Origin: Clostridium sp. CAG:451
Lineage (GTDB): Bacteria; Bacillota_I; Bacilli_A; RF39; UBA660
Assembly (NCBI GenBank): GCA_000438295.1
Contig: FR901041.1
Location: 1-44,965 of the forward strand
Direction of reading: 5' to 3'
Length of the DNA: 44,965 nt
Within the stretch, counting starts at the first letter, position 1. Every line of letters begins with the position of its first letter. The notes beneath the pieces are model-generated. The model did no database searches. It saw only the letters and a list, made by a program, of their open reading frames with translations, and had not been told where the DNA came from. The position numbers and the translations under genes are program-made. Shown piece by piece: positions 34,933 through 43,400 of the stretch.

Positions 34933-35148
34933 ATGAAAATTGCATTAGTTATAATATCAATTTTATTAATTATTATTGTTTTGTTACAAAGTAGTAAAGC
35001 TGAAGGTGGAGCACAAATTCTATCAGGTAATACTACAGATTTATTTAAGAATCGTAAAGAAAGAGGAGCAGAACTAGTGGTTACTAGAATAACTATGGTT
35101 TTAGGACTTGCATTTTTTGTTATTTGTTTAATAGAATCTTTCCTATAA
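34933..35148 (+). CDS. secG: protein translocase subunit SecG
   Basis: A 71-residue membrane protein with two helices (IALVIISILLIIIVLLQ and TMVLGLAFFVICLIESFL) joined by the SecG loop QSSKAEGGAQILSGNTTDLFKNRKERG. It assists SecYE in export. The start at 34933 is seven bases after GGAGG; an in-frame ATG at 34858 falls in the eno terminator. The position after eno is also seen in Bacilli. TATAGT (34902-34907) is a possible -10. Confidence 0.93.
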   Translation: MKIALVIISILLIIIVLLQSSKAEGGAQILSGNTTDLFKNRKERGAELVVTRITMVLGLAFFVICLIESFL

Positions 35149-35151
35149 ACA

Positions 35152-35180
35152 TTGACAAACAGAAAAAGTTATGATATTTT
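35152..35180 (+). promoter_or_regulatory. promoter of secE-nusG
   Basis: TTGACA (35152-35157), 17-base spacer, TATTTT (35175-35180) preceded by TGA. Confidence 0.8.
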
Positions 35181-35236
35181 ACAAGTAAGCACTGATAGGT
35201 GTTTTTCTTTTGATAAAAAGAAAGGGAGTTAAAAAA

Positions 35237-35491
35237 ATGGCAAAAAAAGAAAAGAACTTAGAAGTTAAAGAGAAAACTACTAAGAAAAAAGAAACAAAAA
35301 AAGATGGAATTTGGGCTAAAATTGTTTTATTCTTTAAAGGAGTAAAATCTGAATGGAAAAGAGTTAAATGGCCTACTAAAAAAGAAATGATTAAATATTC
35401 TGTGGCAACAATAGTATTGATTGTTGGTTGTTCAGTATTTTTCTATGTAATTGATGTTTTATTAGCATTTTTACATAGTTTAGGTAAATAG
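35237..35491 (+). CDS. secE: protein translocase subunit SecE
   Basis: An 84-residue clamp of the SecYEG channel: a Lys-rich cytosolic N-terminus (to about 28), the amphipathic FFKGVKSEWKRVKWPTKKEM, and one membrane helix (YSVATIVLIVGCSVFFYVIDV). The start is at 35237, eight bases after AAAGGGAG. It precedes nusG by 12 bases, as in Bacillus, but rpmG, usual just upstream, is absent. Confidence 0.95.
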   Translation: MAKKEKNLEVKEKTTKKKETKKDGIWAKIVLFFKGVKSEWKRVKWPTKKEMIKYSVATIVLIVGCSVFFYVIDVLLAFLHSLGK

Positions 35492-35503
35492 GAGGGTGAA
35501 ATA

Positions 35504-36037
35504 ATGGAAAAAGAATGGTTTGTAGTTAATACTTATTCAGGACATGAAAATAAAGTAAAAGAAAAATTATTAATGCGTGCTGAATCTATGGGAATGCAGG
35601 ATTATATTTTTCGTGTTATTGTTCCTGAACAAGAAGAAACAGAAATAAAAGATGGTGTTACTAAAAAAAGAGTTAAGAAATTATTTCCAGGTTATATATT
35701 AGTTGAGATGGTTATGACTGATGAAGCTTGGTATGTTGTTCGTAACACTCCAGGAGTAACAGGATTTATTGGTTCAAGTGGAAAAGGAGCTAAACCTACT
35801 CCATTACCACCTCAGGAAGTTGACAATGTTTTAAAAGTTATGGGAATGTCACGTATTGATGTTGATAAGGACTTAAAAGTAGGAACAAAAGTTAAAATTA
35901 TTGGAGGACCATTCACTGGTATGTTTGGTACTATTGAAGAAATTGATAGTAATAATCAAAAGATGGTTCTTAATGTGGATTTATTTGGACAGGAAACTCA
36001 AGTTGAAGTTGAATTTGAACAAGTATCTAAAGCTTAA
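35504..36037 (+). CDS. nusG: transcription termination/antitermination factor NusG
   Basis: A 177-residue NusG. The NGN domain (WFVVNTYSGHENKVKEKL; LFPGYILVEMVM; VRNTPGVTGFIG) binds the RNAP clamp; the C-terminal KOW domain (GTKVKIIGGPFTGMFGTIEE) contacts ribosome or Rho. GGAGGGTGA lies ahead of the start. Part of secE-nusG-rplKAJL. Confidence 0.97.
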   Translation: MEKEWFVVNTYSGHENKVKEKLLMRAESMGMQDYIFRVIVPEQEETEIKDGVTKKRVKKLFPGYILVEMVMTDEAWYVVRNTPGVTGFIGSSGKGAKPTPLPPQEVDNVLKVMGMSRIDVDKDLKVGTKVKIIGGPFTGMFGTIEEIDSNNQKMVLNVDLFGQETQVEVEFEQVSKA

Positions 36038-36039
36038 TT

Positions 36040-36606
36040 ATGCAGTTATTAGAAGAAAAAATAGAAATTACTAATTTTTTATATAAAGAAGCTTTGAAAA
36101 GTGGTTATCTTAATGATATAGAGAAAAAATTTATTTTAAACACTACATATTTGCAATTTTCTACTATTGAATCTAATTTAGACTTGGAAAGCTTTAGTGA
36201 ATTTTATCATCAATTAGATGAAATAAAAAAAAGAATATTTGTTGATACCTCACTTTATGAAAAATGGTTATTTTCTTGTGAGTTTTACTCTTATAAATTA
36301 ATGGAAGAAGTCAAAGACGGAAAAGATTATGTAGAATTGGTTGGTAAAAATAATGACATTATAAACTTTTTTCAGTTGTATCAGTTGAAAAGTGAGATGC
36401 TATTATTTTATAAAAATTTGATAATATGTTCGTCAAGTGCAAATGAGCATTTTATAAAAGATCAGATGTTAGCTTTTAAAAAGGTACCTGTAAACATTTC
36501 GATGAATGGTTTAGATGAAGTTTCTAATATAATTGATGAAAGTTGTACTAGAATGGATAAAAATTGTAAAAAATTGCAAAAAATTAAGACAGAGTTCAAT
36601 AAATGA
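36040..36606 (+). CDS. unrecognised helical protein between nusG and rplK
   Basis: A 188-residue protein I do not recognise. It is predicted cytosolic, without signal or membrane helix, strongly helical and charged (MQLLEEKIEITNFLYKEAL; SEFYHQLDEIKKRIF; MDKNCKKLQKIKTEFNK). It begins two bases after the nusG stop with no ribosome site of its own, so it must be translationally coupled. The secE-nusG-rplK order is normally uninterrupted. A role in ribosome or transcription physiology is a guess from position only. Confidence 0.7.
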   Translation: MQLLEEKIEITNFLYKEALKSGYLNDIEKKFILNTTYLQFSTIESNLDLESFSEFYHQLDEIKKRIFVDTSLYEKWLFSCEFYSYKLMEEVKDGKDYVELVGKNNDIINFFQLYQLKSEMLLFYKNLIICSSSANEHFIKDQMLAFKKVPVNISMNGLDEVSNIIDESCTRMDKNCKKLQKIKTEFNK

Positions 36607-36626
36607 TTGATAAAAATTAAAAAGTA

Positions 36627-36635
36627 TGATATTAT
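36627..36635 (+). promoter_or_regulatory. extended -10 promoter of rplK
   Basis: TGATATTAT lies about 100 bases before rplK and opens a structured leader. Confidence 0.6.
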
Positions 36636-36642
36636 TTAGGGG

Positions 36643-36720
36643 CTATATTAGTTTAATATAGATTAAGTGGGAAGCAAAAGTATAAAAAAGCTATTAAAAC
36701 CACTCGCGAAAACGAGGGAA
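36643..36720 (+). promoter_or_regulatory. rplK leader with candidate L1-type site
   Basis: First hairpin CTATATTA-GTT-TAATATAG (36643-36661). Then AGTGG (36666-36670) with CCACT (36700-36704), enclosing GA-AGC ... GCT-AxxAAAA, and a CTCG/CGAG hairpin (36703-36716) that competes with it. The same arrangement recurs before rplA. It resembles L1-binding mRNA sites, which would allow L1 to repress the operon. Confidence 0.5.
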
Positions 36721-36737
36721 GAAAGGATGTGTTTTTC

Positions 36738-37172
36738 GTGGCAAAGAAAGAAGTTGTAAAAAAAGTAGGTTTACAAATTCAAGCAGGAAAGGCTAACCCA
36801 GCTCCACCAGTTGGTACTGTACTTGGACCTTTGGGAATTAACTTACAAGAATTTTGTACCAAGTATAATGATGCAACAAGAGATAAAATGGGAGATGTTG
36901 TACCTGTTGAAATTTCAGTTTATGATGATCGTAGTTTTGATTTTGTAATTAAAACTCCACCTACAAGTTTCTTAATTAAGAAATATGCTAAAATTCAAAA
37001 AGGTTCTGTAAAAGGAAAAAATGAAATTGTAGCTACATTAACTGAAGATCAACTTAAAGAAATAGCAGAAATTAAATTACCAGATTTAAACTGTTATGAT
37101 GTTGAAGAAGCTAAGAAAATAGTTGCAGGAACTGCTAAGAATATGGGCGTTGCTGTAGAAGAAAATAAGTAA
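36738..37172 (+). CDS. rplK: 50S ribosomal protein L11
   Basis: A 144-residue L11 of the GTPase-associated centre. N-terminal domain VGLQIQAGKANPAPPVGTVL with the proline pair linked to thiostrepton binding, LGINLQEF, and the C-terminal rRNA-binding half (KIQKGSVKGKN, KNMGVAVEE). The start is GTG 36738, which gives the normal N-terminus (VAKKEVVKKV) and lies nine bases after AAAGGAT; an in-frame GTG at 36729 is too near the ribosome site. Confidence 0.96.
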   Translation: MAKKEVVKKVGLQIQAGKANPAPPVGTVLGPLGINLQEFCTKYNDATRDKMGDVVPVEISVYDDRSFDFVIKTPPTSFLIKKYAKIQKGSVKGKNEIVATLTEDQLKEIAEIKLPDLNCYDVEEAKKIVAGTAKNMGVAVEENK

Positions 37173-37178
37173 TAACAT

Positions 37179-37245
37179 ATAGGTTTAGAACCTATGTGGG
37201 AGGAAATTAAGCTTTGCTTACCCCGTAAAAACCACATAAGGAGGA
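37179..37245 (+). promoter_or_regulatory. rplA leader: candidate L1-binding switch
   Basis: TATGTGG (37193-37199) pairs with CCACATA (37232-37238) around GAGG, an inner TAAGC/GCTTA stem (37208-37220) and an A-rich return strand. This is the look of bacterial L1 mRNA sites, and the AAGGAGG ribosome site begins at the stem's 3' end. An upstream hairpin ATAGGTT-TAG-AACCTAT (37179-37195) shares three bases with it, so the two are mutually exclusive. Confidence 0.55.
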
Positions 37246-37251
37246 ATAAAA

Positions 37252-37950
37252 ATGAAGAAGAGAAGCAAAAAATATTGTGAAGCTCTTAAAAAAGTAGAAA
37301 AAGGTAAATTCTATACTAAAGAAGAAGCTGTTAAATTAGTAAAAGAAACAAGTGTTACATCATTTGATGCTTCAATTGAGATTGCAATGAGACTTAATCT
37401 TGATACTAAAAAAGCAGACCAACAATTAAGAGGAGCAATAGTTTTACCAAAAGGAACTGGAAAAACTACTAAAGTTCTTGTTATTGCTAAAGGAGATCAA
37501 GCTAAGGCTGCTCAAGAAGCAGGAGCTGACTATGTTGGAGATACTGATATGTTAGAGAAAATCGAAAAAGAAAATTGGTTCGATTTTGATACTATGATTG
37601 CTACTCCAGATATGATGCCTTTACTTGGTAGATTAGGACGTGTTTTAGGACCTAAGGGATTAATGCCTAACCCTAAGACTGGTACTGTTACCACTGATGT
37701 TGCTAAAGCTGTATCTGATGCTAAAGCTGGTCGTGTAGAATACCGTACTGATAGTTTTGGAAATATTCATGCTATCATTGGTAAGGCTTCATTTACTGAT
37801 GAAGATTTATTATCTAATATGAATGCTTTTGTAGGACAAATTATTAAGATTAAACCAGCAACTGCAAAAGGTGAATATATTAAGAATGTTTCAATTTCAT
37901 CAACAATGGGTCCTGGAATAAAAATTGATACAAATAGTTTTGACAAATAA
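37252..37950 (+). CDS. rplA: 50S ribosomal protein L1
   Basis: A 232-residue L1 of the mobile stalk; also a translational repressor of its own mRNA in many bacteria. MKKRSKKYCEALKKVEKG start, SFDASIEIAMRLNLDTKKADQQLRG, the signature GRLGRVLGPKGLMPNPKTGTV near 125, and the C-terminal STMGPGIKIDT. AAGGAGGAATAAAA precedes the start. The -35 box for rplJL lies in its last codons. Confidence 0.98.
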   Translation: MKKRSKKYCEALKKVEKGKFYTKEEAVKLVKETSVTSFDASIEIAMRLNLDTKKADQQLRGAIVLPKGTGKTTKVLVIAKGDQAKAAQEAGADYVGDTDMLEKIEKENWFDFDTMIATPDMMPLLGRLGRVLGPKGLMPNPKTGTVTTDVAKAVSDAKAGRVEYRTDSFGNIHAIIGKASFTDEDLLSNMNAFVGQIIKIKPATAKGEYIKNVSISSTMGPGIKIDTNSFDK

Positions 37951-37968
37951 TAATTAATAATATATAAT
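37940..37968 (+). promoter_or_regulatory. rplJL promoter
   Basis: TTGACA (37940-37945), exactly 17 bases, TATAAT (37963-37968): a full consensus promoter. The -35 overlaps the end of rplA. Confidence 0.9.
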
Positions 37969-37974
37969 AGTGTT

Positions 37975-38070
37975 AATTTGTTGGTGCCAAAGACAGTAGG
38001 TATAAAAATAAATCCTACCGAGGACAACGTTTCGTTAGAAAGTTCTCGAAGTCTTTTGAGAACTTTTTTG
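37975..38070 (+). promoter_or_regulatory. ribosomal protein L10 leader with attenuator
   Basis: Matches the L10 leader RNA of Firmicutes: GGTGCCAAAGACAGTAGG, the partner CCTACCGAGGACAACG, and a terminator hairpin AAAGTTCTC (38039-38047)/GAGAACTTT (38058-38066) with a T-run. The final TTGCACC can pair with the first GGTGCC, giving an antiterminator-type closing stem. In this family L10(L12)4 binding favours termination. The ribosome site AGGAGG follows. Confidence 0.9.
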
Positions 38071-38097
38071 CACCTTCAAACTAGATAGGAGGATGTT

Positions 38098-38598
38098 ATG
38101 GCAAATAAGAAAATCTTAGAGAAAAAGCAAACAGTAATTGATGAAATCAAAGATAAAGTTAATGATAGCTCTAGTTTTGTATTATTCGATTATCGTGGTT
38201 TAACAGATGCTGAAATCAAAGAATTAAGATGTGCTTTAAGAAATGCTGATGCTAATTATAAAGTTTATAAAAACACATTAATGGCAAGAGCTTTTAATGA
38301 TCTTAACATTGATTTATCATCATCTTTAGAAGGACCAAGTGCTTTTGCTTATAGTAAGGATCAAGTAGCACCTATTAAAGTACTATCTGATTTTGCAAAA
38401 GATCATGAGGCTTTAGTATTAAAAGTTGGTGTGGTAGATGGTGAAATAGCTGATACTGAAAAGTTAAAAGAATATGCAACTATCCCATCAAGAGATGGAT
38501 TACTTACTATGCTTGCTGGTGGTATGATAGGACTTGTTCGCGACCTATCAATCTGCTTAAATTTATATGGTGAACAAAAAGAAGAAAGTGAAAAATAA
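38098..38598 (+). CDS. rplJ: 50S ribosomal protein L10
   Basis: A 166-residue L10, base of the L7/L12 stalk. N-terminal MANKKILEKKQTVIDEIKDK, FVLFDYRGLTDAEIKELR, NADANYKVYKNTLMARA, EGPSAFAYSKD, and a C-terminal helix (LLTMLAGGMIGLVRDLSICL) that holds the L12 dimers. Preceded by the L10 leader; rplL follows 12 bases later. Confidence 0.97.
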   Translation: MANKKILEKKQTVIDEIKDKVNDSSSFVLFDYRGLTDAEIKELRCALRNADANYKVYKNTLMARAFNDLNIDLSSSLEGPSAFAYSKDQVAPIKVLSDFAKDHEALVLKVGVVDGEIADTEKLKEYATIPSRDGLLTMLAGGMIGLVRDLSICLNLYGEQKEESEK

Positions 38599-38610
38599 GG
38601 AGGAAATAAA

Positions 38611-38979
38611 ATGGCAAAATTAACAAGAGATGAATTTATTAGCTCATTAAAAGAAATGAATCTTTTAGAGATTAAAGAATTAGTAGACGCAATGAAGGAG
38701 GAATTTGGTGTTGATCCATCTGCTGTAGCTGTTGCTGCTGCTCCAGCTGCTCAAGAAGATCAAGGACCTGCTACTGTTACAGTATCTATTTCTGATGCTG
38801 GAGCTGCTAAAGTAGCTGTTATCAAAGTAGTTCGTGAAATTACTGGTCTTGGATTAAAAGAATCTAAAGATTTAGTTGATAACGCTGGTTCTCCAATCAA
38901 AGAAAACATTTCTATGGAAGAAGCTAATGAAATTAAAGCTAAGCTTGAAGAAGCTGGAGCTACTGTTGAAGTTAAGTAA
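38611..38979 (+). CDS. rplL: 50S ribosomal protein L7/L12
   Basis: A 122-residue stalk protein: N-terminal dimerisation helices (SSLKEMNLLEIKELVDAMKEEFGV), Ala/Pro-rich hinge (VAVAAAPAAQ), and C-terminal factor-binding domain (VAVIKVVREITGLGLKESKDLVD). AAGGAGG precedes the start. A terminator lies 40 bases downstream. Confidence 0.98.
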   Translation: MAKLTRDEFISSLKEMNLLEIKELVDAMKEEFGVDPSAVAVAAAPAAQEDQGPATVTVSISDAGAAKVAVIKVVREITGLGLKESKDLVDNAGSPIKENISMEEANEIKAKLEEAGATVEVK

Positions 38980-39020
38980 TTGATGTAAAACAGGTACAAA
39001 AATAATGAATTAATTTTGGA

Positions 39021-39046
39021 AAAGGTAGCAATATGCTATCTTTTTT
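39021..39046 (+). terminator. rplJL terminator
   Basis: AAAGGTAGCA (39021-39030), loop ATA, TGCTATCTTT (39034-39043, one G-U), then T-run. Confidence 0.8.
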
Positions 39047-39075
39047 GTTATCCTAATAATAGGAGGCTTGTAACT

Positions 39076-39654
39076 ATGATTTGTGATAAATGTAAGAAAA
39101 AGATTGATACTTACCCTTGTTATATATGTGGTTATGAAGGAAAAGAAAGCGAAAAACAAGTTTCTTCCTTTTCTATTACAGATATTATAGATCAAGTATT
39201 TCATCCACCATATCAGGATGATTCTAAGAAAGAACTTTTAATAATTTTTCTATCTTGTGTAGTGGGATTTATTACCTTTTTAGCTAATTTGTTGTTTTTT
39301 AAAGGAAAAAATTTAACTTTAATGGCATCCTATGGAATTAACCCTTATGTTCAGTTACTAGTAGCCATAGTATTTGGAACTTTTTTCTATTATCACCGAA
39401 AGGTTTCTTGTCTTACTTCATTTGTTACTTGTGTAGTTATATCAGCTTTTAATTTTTTTATAACAGCTTTAATGTTGTTTAGAACCACTTATTCGTTTGT
39501 TTATTTAATTCTTATTTATTATTTATTCATGAAAGTTTTCTTTACCTTCTTCATGAAGAAAATATCTAGTTATTGGCTTATACCAACAATATTTGTGTAT
39601 TATGCTATTAATTATTTTTTAATATCATTAACTTTAATATTATTATATTGTTAG
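39076..39654 (+). CDS. zinc-ribbon membrane protein, unknown function
   Basis: A 192-residue protein. Residues 1-22 hold a zinc ribbon (ICDKCKKK ... YPCYICGYEG, two Cys-x-x-Cys pairs). A short polar linker follows. From about 54 on come five or so membrane helices rich in Phe, Ile and Leu. The pattern is of a YIP1/DUF-type membrane protein with an N-terminal ribbon; I do not recognise the family. The start at 39076 follows AGGAGG by nine bases. It sits between rplL and the rsmC-like gene, where Bacillus has nothing. Confidence 0.7.
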   Translation: MICDKCKKKIDTYPCYICGYEGKESEKQVSSFSITDIIDQVFHPPYQDDSKKELLIIFLSCVVGFITFLANLLFFKGKNLTLMASYGINPYVQLLVAIVFGTFFYYHRKVSCLTSFVTCVVISAFNFFITALMLFRTTYSFVYLILIYYLFMKVFFTFFMKKISSYWLIPTIFVYYAINYFLISLTLILLYC

Positions 39655-39699
39655 ATTTAGTAAAATATTGTTAACTGGAATAAAAAAATTAAAAAAATG

Positions 39700-39728
39700 T
39701 TGACGATTTAACAAAAGTATTGTATTAT
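39700..39728 (+). promoter_or_regulatory. promoter of the rsmC-like gene
   Basis: TTGACG (39700-39705), 17 bases, TATTAT (39723-39728). Confidence 0.8.
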
Positions 39729-39742
39729 AACCATACGAAAGG

Positions 39743-39786
39743 AGACAACTGTTTATCTATAATGATGGAAGGTTGTCTTTTTCTTG
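39743..39786 (+). promoter_or_regulatory. hairpin leader/attenuator before the rsmC-like gene
   Basis: AGACAAC (39743-39749) pairs with GTTGTCT (39772-39778) across a 22-base loop, followed by CTTTTTC, inside the untranslated leader. It looks like an intrinsic terminator in front of the gene, so attenuation is likely. Confidence 0.5.
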
Positions 39787-39800
39787 TTTGGAGTGATAAA

Positions 39801-40388
39801 ATGAGTCACTATTTTGAAAATGACCAAAATTTAAAAAGCCAGTTAAAAAAGACTAGCTGTTCTATCTTTAATAAACAATTTACTTTCTATACAGATAATG
39901 GTGTTTTTGCTAAGAAAGGTGTAGATTATGGTAGTAAATTATTATTAGAATCAATTAAAGATGAGGACTATAGTAGTATTCTTGATGTTGGATGTGGTTA
40001 TGGAACATTAGGAATAATTTTAAATAAGAAATATAATTGCTATACAACTATGGTTGATGTTAATAAAAGGGCTTTGCATTTAACTAAAAAAAATATAATG
40101 GAAAATAAGTGTGATAATGTAGAAGTGTTTGAAAGTGATGCTTATCAAAATGTAGATAAGAAATATGACTTGATAGTTACTAATCCACCAATTCATGCAG
40201 GCAAAAAGAAAGTCTATGAAATATTAATAGATGCTAAGAAATATCTTAATGATAATGGTAAACTTTACTTTGTAATTCATAAAGACCAGGGGGCTAAATC
40301 AGTAGTAAAAGATTTGAGTGATATTTATAAAATTGAAGTAGTAAAAAAAGATAAGGGATTTTTCATAATTTTAGCTGAAAACAGTTGA
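39801..40388 (+). CDS. ybxB: RsmC/YbxB-like class I methyltransferase
   Basis: A 195-residue SAM-dependent methyltransferase of the small-domain (MTS) family, probably modifying 16S rRNA guanine as RsmC does. SAM motif ILDVGCGYGTLGI near 55, acidic VDVNKRAL near 78, and catalytic NPPIHAGK near 126 (Asn-Pro-Pro-x-His typical of N2-guanine enzymes). The N-terminus MSHYFENDQNL is that of YbxB. Start at 39801, after GGAGTGA; an in-frame extension to 39720 would run through the promoter -10 and hairpin. ybxB also lies between rplL and rpoB in Bacillus. Confidence 0.9.
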   Translation: MSHYFENDQNLKSQLKKTSCSIFNKQFTFYTDNGVFAKKGVDYGSKLLLESIKDEDYSSILDVGCGYGTLGIILNKKYNCYTTMVDVNKRALHLTKKNIMENKCDNVEVFESDAYQNVDKKYDLIVTNPPIHAGKKKVYEILIDAKKYLNDNGKLYFVIHKDQGAKSVVKDLSDIYKIEVVKKDKGFFIILAENS

Positions 40389-40413
40389 CTTGTTGCTAAG
40401 ATTGTGTTAATAA
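40385..40413 (+). promoter_or_regulatory. probable rpoBC promoter
   Basis: TTGACT (40385-40390), 17 bases, TAATAA (40408-40413), overlapping the ybxB stop. About 70 bases of leader follow, with a GTTGC/GCAAC pairing, ahead of rpoB. Confidence 0.5.
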
Positions 40414-40482
40414 TATAAATTGGCAACGTGTTATTTTTGAAGTAACATTTGTACGAAAAATTGTGTATAGGGGTGAAGATGA

Positions 40483-43400
40483 GTGGCATATAAAATAGTA
40501 AAATATGGAAAACATCATGAAAGAAGAAATTATTCAAAAATAAGAAATACTTATGAATTAAAAGATTTATTAGAAATTCAAAAGAAATCATATGATTGGT
40601 TTATTACTACAGGAATCAAAGAGGTATTTGATGATTTATTTCCTGTGGAAAATTTTTCTGGTACTTTATCTTTAGAGTTTGGTGATTATCATTTCGATAG
40701 TCCAAGATATACTATCAAAGAAAGTAAAGATAGAGAAACAACTTTTGCATCTCCTTTGAAAGTTGATGTTCGTTTATTTAATAGGGAAACTGGTGAAGTA
40801 AAAGAACAAGAAATTTTTATGGGTGACATGCCTACTATGACTGATAGTGGTACTTTTGTAATTAATGGTGCGGAGCGTGTTATTGTATCACAATTAGTCC
40901 GTAGTCCAAGCGTTTATTATAATAGAGAGATAGACAAAAATGGTCGTGAATTGATTACATCTCAAATCATTCCTACACGCGGTACTTGGTTAGAATTTGA
41001 AACAGATGCTAGAGATGTTTTATATGTAAGAATTGATAGGACTAGAAAAGTAACACTTACTACTCTTTTACGTGCTTTTGGACTTTCTTCTGACGAAGAA
41101 ATCTTAAAGATGTTTGGAGAAGATGATTACTTAAAAAATACTATTCAAAAGGATTCAACTAAGAATACAGATGAAGCCTTAATTGAAATATATGAAAAAT
41201 TAAGACCAGGTGAACCTGCTACTCTTGATTCTTCTAAGAATCAAATTATTACTAGATTTTTTGATGAATTTCGTTATGACTTAGCTAAAGTAGGACGTTA
41301 TAAATTCAATAGAAAATTAAATATACTAGATCGTTTGTTAAATCAAACATTAGCTGAAGATGTAAAAGTTAATGGTGAAGTTAAATTTAGTAAAGGAACT
41401 AAGATTAATAAAGACGTATTCCTAGAATTAAAGGATATTCTTGCTGACGGTTATGGGGTTAAAGAAGTAACAGTTAATGAAGACTTAGATACTTATAATA
41501 AGATTCAAGAAATTAAGATAGTTGATCCATCAGATAAGAAGAAAAACTTAACTGTTATTGGTAATGATCAAACATTAGAAGTTAAAAGATTAACTATTTC
41601 TGATGTATATGCTTCAGTATCTTACTACTTAAATTTATTACATGGTGTTGGTAACTTTGATGAAATAGATCATTTAGGAAATAGACGTATTCGTCAAGTA
41701 GGAGAACTTTTACAGAATCAATTCCGTATTGGTGTATCAAGAATGGAACGTGTTATTCGTGAGAGAATGACTACTCAAGAAATGGAAGAAGTAACTCCTA
41801 AGACATTAATTAATATTCGTCCAGTAACAGCTGCTATGAAAGAATTCTTTGGAAGCAGTCAGTTATCACAATTCATGGACCAAACTAACCCAGTTGCAGA
41901 GCTTACTAATAAAAGACGTTTATCAGCTTTAGGACCAGGTGGACTTTCTCGTGATAGAGCAGGTGTTGAGGTTCGTGACGTTAATGCTTCTCACTATGGT
42001 AGAATTTGTCCAATAGAGTCACCTGAAGGACCAAATATCGGACTTATTACTTCACTTGCAAGTTATGCTAAGATTGATGAATATGGATTTATAATGACTC
42101 CATATCGTAAAGTTGAAAATTGTAAGATAACAGAACATGTGGATTATTTAACAGCTGATGAAGAACAAGACTATATAATCAGTCAATCTACAGTAAATAC
42201 AAATGAAGATAATGTAATTATAGATAAACAAGTATCTGCAAGATTCCGTGACGAGAATATTCTTGCTAAACCAGAACAAGTTGATTATATTGACGTATCA
42301 CCACAACAAGTTGTATCTGTAACAACAAGTTGTATTCCATTCCTAGAACATGATGATGCTCATAGAGCCTTGATGGGAGCTAATATGCAACGTCAAGCTA
42401 TGCCACTTTTAAAAACAGAAGCTCCTTATATTGGAACTGGTGTTGAACATATTGCAGCAAAAGACTCAGGAGTTTGTATTGTTGCTAAAGCAGATGGTAT
42501 TGTTTCTTATGTAGACGCTAAAAAGATTAAAGTAAAAACTAAGAATGGTGAAGATACTTATTATTTGGCTAACTTCGAACTAGCAAACTCAGGAATTTGT
42601 AATCATCAACGTCCAATTGTTCAAGTTGGCGAAGAAGTAGAAGCTGGTAAAACAATTATTGCTGATGGTAATAGTACTGATATGGGTGAACTTGCTCTTG
42701 GTAAAAATGTTACAGTAGCATTTATGACATTTAATGGTTATAACTATGAGGATGCAGTAATATTAAATGAAAACTTAGTAAAAGATGATAAATATACATC
42801 ACTTCACTTGGAAGACTATGAAATGCAATGTAGGGAAACTAAACTTGGACCAGAAGAGATTACAAGAGATATTCCAAATGTTAGTGAAGAAGCAAGAAAG
42901 AATCTTGATGAGAATGGTATTGTAGCTATTGGTACTGAAGTTAAAGAAGGAGATATTCTTGTTGGAAAAGTTACCCCAAAAGGAATGGCTGAATTAACTA
43001 GTGAAGAAAAATTGTTACATGCTATCTTTGGTGAAAAGACTCGTGAAGTTCGTGATACTTCATTAAGAGTTCCACATGGTGGAGATGGTATTGTTCATGA
43101 TATTAAAATTTATTCAAGAAAAGATAATGACGAATTACCTGCTGGTGTTTCTAAAGTAATCAGAGTATATATTATTCAAAAGAGAAAGATTCAAGTAGGA
43201 GATAAGATGTCTGGTCGTCATGGTAATAAAGGTGTTATTTCCCTTATTCTTCCACAAGAAGATATGCCATATTTACCAGATGGTCGTCCAGTTGATATTA
43301 TGCTTAACCCTCAAGGTGTTCCATCTCGTATGAACTTAGGACAGATTCTAGAGTTACATATGGGAATGGCTGCTAAGAAGTTAGGTGAATATGTAGCTAC

